Source: Methylomonas sp. (lineage in GTDB: Bacteria > Pseudomonadota > Gammaproteobacteria > Methylococcales > Methylomonadaceae). From it: a stretch of DNA of 6,559 nt. The notes under the pieces were generated by a model, which worked only from the letters and a program-made list of their open reading frames with translations, did not search any database and had not been told where the DNA came from. The stretch is taken from positions 1 to 6,559 of the forward strand of contig JALXCS010000137.1 in assembly GCA_026990815.1 (NCBI GenBank), given 5' to 3'. A program made the translations under genes and the position numbers. Of the stretch, positions 1-4,599 are shown piece by piece (position 1 is the first letter of the stretch; the number at the start of each line of letters is the position of its first letter).

Positions 1-2
1 TA

Positions 3-110
3 TTAGCCGGTGTTCGTGAGTATCCTGCACGGGTGAAATGTGCAACTTTATCTTGGCATACCCTGGATGCTGCGCTTAAAAATAAGGAAAAATCCATTTC
101 AACAGAATAG
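3..110 (+). CDS. sufU: SufU-type Fe-S cluster assembly scaffold, C-terminal fragment (5' truncated)
   Basis: Only the last 35 codons and the TAG stop are present, because the gene enters from the left edge. The fragment reads LAGVREYPARVKCATLSWHT and then a short charged tail. The pattern V-R-x-(Y/F)-P-x-R-V-K-C-A-T-L-x-W-H is the typical C-terminus of SufU/NifU-like proteins, and its Cys corresponds to the third conserved metal-ligand cysteine of that family. SufU acts in the cytoplasm in the SUF pathway, either as a scaffold or as a sulfur-accepting partner of the cysteine desulfurase SufS. The rest of the suf operon should lie just upstream. The next gene starts 15 bases after the stop, which suggests co-transcription. 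The family assignment is firm for such a short piece; the exact role (scaffold or sulfur relay) cannot be told from it. Confidence 0.85.
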   Translation, partial: LAGVREYPARVKCATLSWHTLDAALKNKEKSISTE

Positions 111-125
111 TTTTTTATCAATTCT

Positions 126-887
126 GTGCTAAAAAATGATGGGAAGGTTTTTGTTTTATATGACGAAAATTTTCAGCAAGCCGAGAGCTTATCAAAACAA
201 CTGGGAATTCCGTTAATTACCCTGAATGAGATTGATGATCTTAAAGAGGGATTTTTTCTTGCTTGGCGCGATAACCGATTAGCACTTTTTGATATCAAAT
301 CGCAAAAAAAAGGCTTGAGTGTTGAATTTGATATTCGTTGCAGGGAACAAGCTTCCTGGCCTGCGCCTAAAACAGGGGTATTGGCTCAGGCATTAGGAAA
401 AAAAACCAAAACAGTTGTCGATGCAACAGCAGGTTGGGGGCAGGATAGCTTTCATATTTTTCGGATGGGCTATCAAGTTGTAAGTGTTGAGCGTTCTAAA
501 ATCATGGCGGCATTATTGAATGATGGTTTTACAAGGCTGGAAAGCCAGAATTGGATGCAGCAATTGAATTTAAAATCGCCAAAAATAATGACAGGTAATG
601 CCATAGAAATTTTACAAAACATAGAACATATCCCTGATTGCATCTATCTTGACCCTATGTTTCCTGCCAAAAGAAAAAAATCAGCTTTGGCTAAAAAACC
701 CTTGGTAGTTTTAAAAGCTATAGTTGGTGAAGATGAAGACAAAAAGGATTTGTTTGCTTGCGCTTTACGAGTAACGGCCAGGCGGGTTGTTGTGAAAAGT
801 CCCAATTATGCTGAACCATTAGACGGCAAGCCAGATCAAAGTTTTGCTGGTAAATTGGTTCGTTACGATGTCTATTTTAAAAAATAA
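126..887 (+). CDS. rsmJ: 16S rRNA (guanine(1516)-N(2))-methyltransferase RsmJ
   Basis: This encodes a 253-residue cytoplasmic class I SAM-dependent methyltransferase, close to the family's usual size of about 250. In E. coli RsmJ (YhiQ) makes m2G1516 in the 3' region of 16S rRNA. Visible motifs are the SAM-binding loop DATAG at residues 99-103 within VVDATAGWGQD, an acidic strand-2 end (SVERS), the catalytic-region motif YLDPMFP with D176-P180 followed by a Lys-rich KRKKSAL stretch, and the C-terminal RVVVKSPNYAEPL block around residues 219-231. These match RsmJ along its length. The chosen start is a GTG at 126. An in-frame TAG at 108-110 blocks extension, no ATG or TTG lies in between, and no clear Shine-Dalgarno precedes it, so initiation may depend on coupling to the upstream sufU stop. 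It sits between sufU and a Rieske gene, a position unrelated to its function. The reading frame is intact. Confidence 0.9.
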   Translation: MLKNDGKVFVLYDENFQQAESLSKQLGIPLITLNEIDDLKEGFFLAWRDNRLALFDIKSQKKGLSVEFDIRCREQASWPAPKTGVLAQALGKKTKTVVDATAGWGQDSFHIFRMGYQVVSVERSKIMAALLNDGFTRLESQNWMQQLNLKSPKIMTGNAIEILQNIEHIPDCIYLDPMFPAKRKKSALAKKPLVVLKAIVGEDEDKKDLFACALRVTARRVVVKSPNYAEPLDGKPDQSFAGKLVRYDVYFKK

Positions 888-893
888 AGAGAG
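887..893 (+). promoter_or_regulatory. Ribosome binding site of the Rieske ferredoxin gene
   Basis: AAGAGAG lies five bases before the ATG at 899 and starts on the last base of the rsmJ stop codon. It is one of the few recognisable Shine-Dalgarno sequences in this window, so it fixes the start of the Rieske gene. Confidence 0.6.
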
Positions 894-898
894 TTAAA

Positions 899-1219
899 AT
901 GTCTGAGTGGGTTGATGTTATTGACCAGAATGCACTTGCAGATGACGAGCATATGGTTATTGATGTCGATGGTACCGAAGTTGCCGTCTTTAAACTGGAT
1001 GGAAAATTTTATGCCATTGAAGATGTTTGTACGCATGATGGCGCGGAAATAGCGAGCGGTGAATTGGATGGGGATGAGATTATTTGTCCAAGACATGGCG
1101 CTCGTTTTTGTATCAAGACTGGCAAATTCAAATCACCACCTGCGTATGAGGATATAGCTTGTTTTCCAGTAAAAATAGAAGAAGGAAGGGTTAAGATTAG
1201 AGATAATCGTTGGGACTAA
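899..1219 (+). CDS. Small Rieske [2Fe-2S] ferredoxin (non-heme iron oxygenase ferredoxin subunit type)
   Basis: The product has 106 residues and is a single stand-alone Rieske domain. The two cluster-binding boxes are complete: C44-T-H46 and C63-P-R-H66, with 16 residues between H46 and C63, supplying the two Cys and two His ligands of a Rieske [2Fe-2S] centre. CPRHGARF is typical of the soluble ferredoxins that resemble the electron-transfer subunits of aromatic dioxygenases. There is no membrane anchor or signal peptide, so it should be cytosolic. A good ribosome site (AAGAGAG at 887-893, five bases before the ATG) supports the start. It begins 11 bases after rsmJ and is followed by a hairpin at 1246-1280, so it is probably the last gene of the suf-linked operon. 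No oxygenase subunit is next to it. A role in Fe-S assembly or in supplying electrons to an unlinked oxygenase is inference. Confidence 0.88.
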   Translation: MSEWVDVIDQNALADDEHMVIDVDGTEVAVFKLDGKFYAIEDVCTHDGAEIASGELDGDEIICPRHGARFCIKTGKFKSPPAYEDIACFPVKIEEGRVKIRDNRWD

Positions 1220-1245
1220 AAATCTTCTGCTTGGCGGGAAAACGA

Positions 1246-1280
1246 TAAGGCGTTGCCTGTGTGTGTTGTGCAACGCCTTA
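1246..1280. terminator. Hairpin between convergent genes, probable bidirectional terminator
   Basis: TAAGGCGTTGC (1246-1256) pairs perfectly with GCAACGCCTTA (1270-1280), giving an 11-bp stem with a 13-base loop rich in TG. It lies between the ends of the plus-strand Rieske gene (stop at 1219) and the minus-strand exported-protein gene (stop at 1304), the normal place for a shared terminator. On the minus strand the stem is followed by TCGTTTTCCC, which has a short T run. On the plus strand the following bases (AACAGATTTATTCT) are only loosely T-rich. It therefore looks better as a terminator for the minus-strand gene than for the Rieske operon. Confidence 0.75.
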
Positions 1281-1303
1281 AACAGATTTATTCTGACAAT
1301 TAA

Positions 1304-1687
1304 TTAAAGCATACCTTTGATTTGTTTGAATTTGTCAGCTGCTTTTTTCAAATGCTGTTTAGCTACTTGCTGATCTTCTGCTTTCAGTTCTTTACGCGCT
1401 GCTTTTAAATGATTTCTGCCACGAGACACATTGGCCGAAACTTTGTCACTTGCATTGATTTCCTTGCAATAAACCATAGCTTGTTTGACAATAGGAACAA
1501 TGTCTTTACCTTCATGACCTGAGTCAATGGCATCTTCCGCTTCTTTTATTTTTGCTAAAACGGCATCAATGGCGTCTGCAGGAGCAAAGACTTTTCTTCC
1601 TTGTTCATAAGCGACGGCTACAGAAGAAATGCTGCCCAAAGCTAAAGTCATCGCTAGGGCTACAAATAGTTTTTGAATAATATTCAT
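1304..1687 (-). CDS. Small exported helical protein, possibly SmbP-like (small metal-binding protein family)
   Basis: No characterised function can be assigned with certainty. The product has 127 residues from the preferred start. Residues 1-26 form a clear Sec signal peptide: short basic N-terminus, hydrophobic core FVALAMTLALG, and cleavage site AVA|YEQ. The mature part of about 101 residues is highly charged (Lys, Glu, Asp, Ala) and looks like two helical hairpins. A repeated pattern of the type A-x2-(A/L)-I-x-(S/A)-G-H-x-G followed by A-x-(V/L)-x-(C/H)-K resembles the periplasmic SmbP family, but this copy is poor in histidine (three in the mature protein) and has one Cys. A longer start at 1702 is possible, but the GAGG at 1697-1700 is well placed only for the ATG at 1687 (nine bases away) and overlaps the 1702 ATG. 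The gene stands alone, convergent with the Rieske gene and divergent from prfB. The gene and its export are secure; the family is tentative. Confidence 0.75.
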   Translation of the reverse strand: MNIIQKLFVALAMTLALGSISSVAVAYEQGRKVFAPADAIDAVLAKIKEAEDAIDSGHEGKDIVPIVKQAMVYCKEINASDKVSANVSRGRNHLKAARKELKAEDQQVAKQHLKKAADKFKQIKGML

Positions 1688-1695
1688 AATGTTAA

Positions 1696-1700
1696 ACCTC
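1696..1700 (-). promoter_or_regulatory. Ribosome binding site that selects the start at 1687
   Basis: On the minus strand the sequence reads ATGAGGTTTAACATTATG. GAGGT occupies 1700-1696, with about eight bases to the ATG at 1687-1685. The upstream ATG at 1702-1700 overlaps this site and has nothing like a Shine-Dalgarno before it, so the shorter protein (beginning MNIIQKLF, a normal signal-peptide start) is preferred. Confidence 0.6.
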
Positions 1701-1726
1701 ATGGAGTGTTGTTAGAATTTTTTCAG

Positions 1727-1766
1727 TTTGCCCCGATGTTGGTTTGCTACACATCGAAACGGCAAA
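1727..1766. repeat. Interrupted inverted repeat in the leader of the exported-protein gene
   Basis: The outer arms TTTGCC (1727-1732) and GGCAAA (1761-1766) and the inner arms CGATGT (1734-1739) and ACATCG (1751-1756) are nested. They are separated by one base on one side and four on the other, around an 11-base loop. The structure falls between the candidate minus-strand -10 (1769-1774) and the start at 1687, so it would sit at or just after the transcription start. It could be an operator or a hairpin in the 5' untranslated RNA. No known regulator site is recognised. Confidence 0.4.
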
Positions 1767-1768
1767 TA

Positions 1769-1774
1769 TTGTAT
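1769..1774 (-). promoter_or_regulatory. Candidate -10 element for the minus-strand exported-protein gene
   Basis: Read on the minus strand this is TACAAT, five of six matches to TATAAT, placed about 80 bases before the start codon. The upstream region (GGATTAGGTCAGG) has no convincing -35 at the right distance, so the promoter would be weak or activator-dependent. The call rests on the hexamer and its position only. Confidence 0.35.
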
Positions 1775-1843
1775 CATAAAAGAAAACCTGACCTAATCCC
1801 CGGCGATTAATGGTGAAGTCCCTAAACAAAGTATGTTAACGAA

Positions 1844-1872
1844 TTCCGGGGTGAATTGACCCTAAATATTAT
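1844..1872 (+). promoter_or_regulatory. Weak candidate sigma-70 promoter for prfB-lysS
   Basis: TATTAT at 1867-1872 matches five of six bases of a -10 box and lies 33 bases before the prfB ATG. The hexamer 17 bases upstream (TTCCGG, 1844-1849) matches the -35 consensus only in its first two bases. A better -35-like TTGACC occurs at 1856-1861 but has no good -10 at the proper distance. A promoter is expected in this divergent gap, but its exact position is not certain. Confidence 0.25.
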
Positions 1873-1904
1873 CAACCTGAGTTACATTCAGAAATAAAAT
1901 TTTC

Positions 1905-3003
1905 ATGCGAGAAATAAATCCAATTACCCAAAAAATAGCAGCCTTAAAAAGCCGTACCGATGAACTTAGGAGGTATCTTTGACTACGATCAGAAAAGTGA
2001 GCGTTTGGTTGAAGTATTAAGAGAGCTGGAAGATCCTAGGATATGGGATAACCCTGAACAAGCACAGGCTTTGGGAAGGGAGCGTGGACAACTTGAAGCC
2101 ATTGTAGAGACCATCAATGAATTGGATAATGGCTTGTCAGATGCAGCCGAAATTCTGGAAATGGCGGTTGCAGAAAATGATGAGGAAACAGTCAATTTGG
2201 TCGTTGCTGATCTTGATAAATATGCAGCGAAAGTTGCCAATCTTGAATTTCGGCGCATGTTTTCCAAGGAAATGGATGCCAATAATGCATTTTTGGATAT
2301 TCAATCAGGGTCGGGTGGCACCGAAGCGCAGGATTGGGCACAAATGATCGAAAGAATGTACCTCCGCTGGGGAGAGCGTAAGGGATTTAAAACTGAATTG
2401 ATTGAAGAATCACAAGGTGAGGTAGCTGGCATCAAAAGCGCAACCATTAAATTTACCGGTGATTATGCTTTCGGTTGGCTGCGTACTGAAACCGGCGTCC
2501 ATCGCTTGGTCAGAAAATCCCCCTTTGATTCCGGTAATCGCCGCCACACATCATTTGCTTCGGTTTTTGTGTCTCCCGAGATTGATGATGATATTGATAT
2601 TGAAATCAATCCGGCCGATTTGCGAATTGATGTTTATCGAGCAAGCGGTGCGGGTGGGCAGCATGTCAACAAAACTGAATCGGCGGTGAGAATCACCCAT
2701 AATCCTTCTGGCATTGTGGTGCAGTGTCAAAATGACCGCTCGCAACACAAAAATAAAGATAATGCGATGAAGCAATTAAAATCCAAACTCTATGAGATGG
2801 AAATGCTCAAACGTAATGAAGAACAACAGGCATTGGAAGATTCCAAATCCGATATCGGTTGGGGTAGTCAGATTCGATCCTATGTTTTGGATCAATCAAG
2901 AATCAAGGACTTACGAACTAACGTGGAAACAGGAAATACCCAGGCTGTACTCGATGGTGACCTCGATCAATTCATCGAAGCCAGCTTAAAAAGCGGCCTA
3001 TAA
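1905..3003 (+). CDS. prfB: Peptide chain release factor 2 (RF2), expressed by programmed +1 frameshift
   Basis: RF2 recognises UGA and UAA stop codons in the ribosomal A site and triggers peptide release. The full protein needs two segments, 1905-1979 (25 codons starting MREINPITQK) and 1981-3003 (340 codons plus TAA), giving 365 residues, the same length as E. coli RF2. In this numbering the stop-codon-reading tripeptide SPF is at 205-207 and the catalytic GGQ at 250-252, exactly as in E. coli; Q252 is the glutamine methylated by PrmC. Residue 246 is Ala, as in most bacteria, rather than the Thr of E. coli K-12. The ATG at 1960 that opens the long uninterrupted frame is not the start: the upstream segment matches the RF2 N-terminus and the frameshift signal is intact. 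No good Shine-Dalgarno precedes the ATG at 1905. lysS follows, as in E. coli. Expression is autoregulated: low RF2 favours the frameshift. Confidence 0.96.
1968..1983 (+). promoter_or_regulatory. prfB programmed +1 frameshift site
   Basis: The sequence AGGAGGTATCTTTGAC contains an internal Shine-Dalgarno (AGGAGGT, 1968-1974), three bases, then the slippery CTT codon (1977-1979) and an in-frame TGA stop (1980-1982) followed by C. When RF2 is scarce, termination at UGAC is slow, peptidyl-tRNA-Leu slips from CUU to UUU, and reading resumes at GAC (1981). The spacing and slip codon equal those of E. coli prfB; only the fourth base of the internal Shine-Dalgarno differs (AGGAGG here, AGGGGG there), making it a perfect anti-16S match. 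The mechanism is established for this family. Confidence 0.95.
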
Positions 3004-3005
3004 TT

Positions 3006-3053
3006 CCCCCCCCAACTTCTCCCTCTCCTGATGGAGAGGGCAGGGGTGAGGAG
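3006..3053. repeat. REP-like C/G-rich palindrome between prfB and lysS
   Basis: A perfect 8-bp stem, CCCTCTCC (3021-3028) and GGAGAGGG (3033-3040), encloses a TGAT loop. It is flanked by a run of eight C on the left (3006-3013) and CAGGGGTGAGGAG on the right (3041-3053), which can pair further as CCCC/GGGG. On the minus strand it reads CTCACCCCTGCCCTCTCC followed by the second arm. From memory, this CTCACCCC-n-GCCCTCTCC pattern occurs as an interspersed intergenic repeat in many proteobacterial genomes. No T run follows on either strand, so it is a poor intrinsic terminator. It may instead protect or attenuate the prfB-lysS message. Copy number in this genome cannot be seen from the window. 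Confidence 0.6.
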
Positions 3054-3093
3054 ATTAAAAACAAAATTTAATTACTTAGACATTTAAAAATAC

Positions 3094-4596
3094 ATGACAG
3101 AAAACGCTCAGGACGAACAGGAACAAATCAGACAACGACGGGAAAAATTAAAAAACCTGAGAGAGTCAGGAGTCGCCTTTCCAACCGATTTTCGCCGTAA
3201 TGTGGTTGCTGGCGAATTGCTTGCAGATTATGGCGATAAGACCAAAGAAGAACTGGAAGCTGAACCGATTCGGGTGAAAATCGCTGGACGCATGATGACG
3301 CGCAGAATCATGGGTAAGGCCAGCTTTTGCCATATTCAAGATATGTCGGGAAAAATTCAGCTTTATGTGACGCGCGATACTTTACCAGAAGGTTTTTATA
3401 ACGAACAGTTTAAAAAATGGGATATTGGCGACATTATTGGCGCTGAAGGCACCTTGTTTAAAACCAAGGTAGGCGAATTAAGCGTTAAGGTTGATGACAT
3501 CCGTTTGTTGACCAAAGCGTTACGGCCATTGCCGGAAAAATTTCATGGCATTGCCGATCAGGAAATCAAATATCGGCAGCGCTATCTTGATTTGATCATG
3601 AGTGATGAGTCCCGTAAAACCTTTGTGACGCGTTCAAAAATCGTTAGTTATATCCGCCGCTTTCTTGATGAACGACAGTTCATGGAAGTGGAAACCCCGA
3701 TGATGCAGGTGATTCCAGGGGGAGCAACAGCCAGACCTTTTACGACGCACCACAATGCTTTGGATATGGGCTTGTATTTACGAATCGCTCCAGAGCTTTA
3801 TCTGAAAAGACTGGTAGTGGGTGGTTTTGAGCGGGTCTATGAAATTAATCGCAACTTTCGGAATGAAGGCTTGTCAACGCGGCATAATCCTGAATTCACC
3901 ATGCTGGAATTTTATCAGGCTTATGCGGAATACCATGATTTGATGGATTTGACCGAACAAATGCTGCGAGGTATAGCTGAGGAGGTTATTGGTTCGACCA
4001 AGGTGAACTATCAAGGCGAAGAATATGATTTTGGCAAACCTTTTGATCGAATGACCGTTGTCGAATCTATTTTGCATTTTAATTCGGAATTAACTGAAGC
4101 AGATATCAATAACCGGGATTCTGCGGTAAAAGTGGCCGAAAAACTCGGTATTCCAATTAAAGACAGTTATGGTCTGGGCAAAGTACAGATTGAAATATTT
4201 GAAAAAACTGTAGAAAATCGACTGATGAATCCAACCTTCATTACTGCTTATCCTGTTGAAGTCTCGCCGTTAGCCAGAAGAAATGACCAGGATCCTCATG
4301 TTACCGATCGTTTCGAATTTTTTGTTGGTGGTCGTGAAATTGCCAATGGTTTTACAGAGTTGAATGATGCTGAAGATCAGGCCGAACGGTTCAGAAAACA
4401 GGTGGAAGAAAAAGAAGCGGGTGATGATGAAGCGATGCATTATGATTCAGATTATATTGCTGCGCTGGAACATGGCATGCCACCAACAGCAGGCGAAGGC
4501 ATTGGCATAGACCGGTTGGTGATGTTGTTTACTGATTCGCCTTCGATCAGGGATGTCTTGTTGTTTCCTCACATGCGGCCACAAAACAAACAATAA
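3094..4596 (+). CDS. lysS: Lysyl-tRNA synthetase, class II
   Basis: This enzyme charges tRNA-Lys with lysine using ATP in the cytoplasm. The product has 500 residues (E. coli LysS has 505) and is complete. A charged N-terminal helix is followed by an OB-fold anticodon-binding domain at about residues 60-150 (IRVKIAGRMMTRRIMGKASF region). The class II catalytic core follows: motif 1 around FMEVETPMM with the conserved Pro at 202, motif 2 as EINRNFRNEG at 250-259 with Arg256, and motif 3 as GEGIGIDR at 467-474 with Arg474. The PGGATARPF and RIAPELYLKRL blocks are typical of bacterial LysS. The ATG at 3094 lacks a visible Shine-Dalgarno and lies in an A/T-rich leader. The gene follows prfB by 90 bases, the E. 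coli gene order, so the two are probably co-transcribed. The next gene starts three bases after its stop, so the transcript may continue into CYP51. Confidence 0.97.
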   Translation: MTENAQDEQEQIRQRREKLKNLRESGVAFPTDFRRNVVAGELLADYGDKTKEELEAEPIRVKIAGRMMTRRIMGKASFCHIQDMSGKIQLYVTRDTLPEGFYNEQFKKWDIGDIIGAEGTLFKTKVGELSVKVDDIRLLTKALRPLPEKFHGIADQEIKYRQRYLDLIMSDESRKTFVTRSKIVSYIRRFLDERQFMEVETPMMQVIPGGATARPFTTHHNALDMGLYLRIAPELYLKRLVVGGFERVYEINRNFRNEGLSTRHNPEFTMLEFYQAYAEYHDLMDLTEQMLRGIAEEVIGSTKVNYQGEEYDFGKPFDRMTVVESILHFNSELTEADINNRDSAVKVAEKLGIPIKDSYGLGKVQIEIFEKTVENRLMNPTFITAYPVEVSPLARRNDQDPHVTDRFEFFVGGREIANGFTELNDAEDQAERFRKQVEEKEAGDDEAMHYDSDYIAALEHGMPPTAGEGIGIDRLVMLFTDSPSIRDVLLFPHMRPQNKQ

Positions 4597-4599
4597 AAA

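Noticed and set aside
872..1096. Minus-strand open frame of 74 codons over the Rieske gene
   Set aside because: It is antisense to a gene with all four Rieske ligands and a good ribosome site, and shows no domain of its own.
1244..1290. Hairpin as a small RNA or riboswitch
   Set aside because: It is a simple single stem between two convergent gene ends with no conserved aptamer-like elements; a terminator explains it.
1980..1982. In-frame TGA suggesting that prfB is a broken gene
   Set aside because: It is the conserved autoregulatory stop of the RF2 frameshift; the internal Shine-Dalgarno, CTT slip codon and following C are all in place.
1989..2282. Minus-strand open frame of 97 codons over prfB
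   Set aside because: It is antisense to the conserved RF2 N-terminal domain; the Ser-rich translation is typical of antisense frames.
2117..2347. Alternative-frame plus-strand open frames inside prfB (also 2459-2689 and 2792-2989)
   Set aside because: They are shadows of the RF2 reading frame, with Met/Trp-rich unlikely composition and no ribosome sites.
3006..3053. Palindrome after prfB as an intrinsic terminator
   Set aside because: No T tract follows the stem on either strand, and prfB-lysS is a known operon arrangement; a repeat element fits better.
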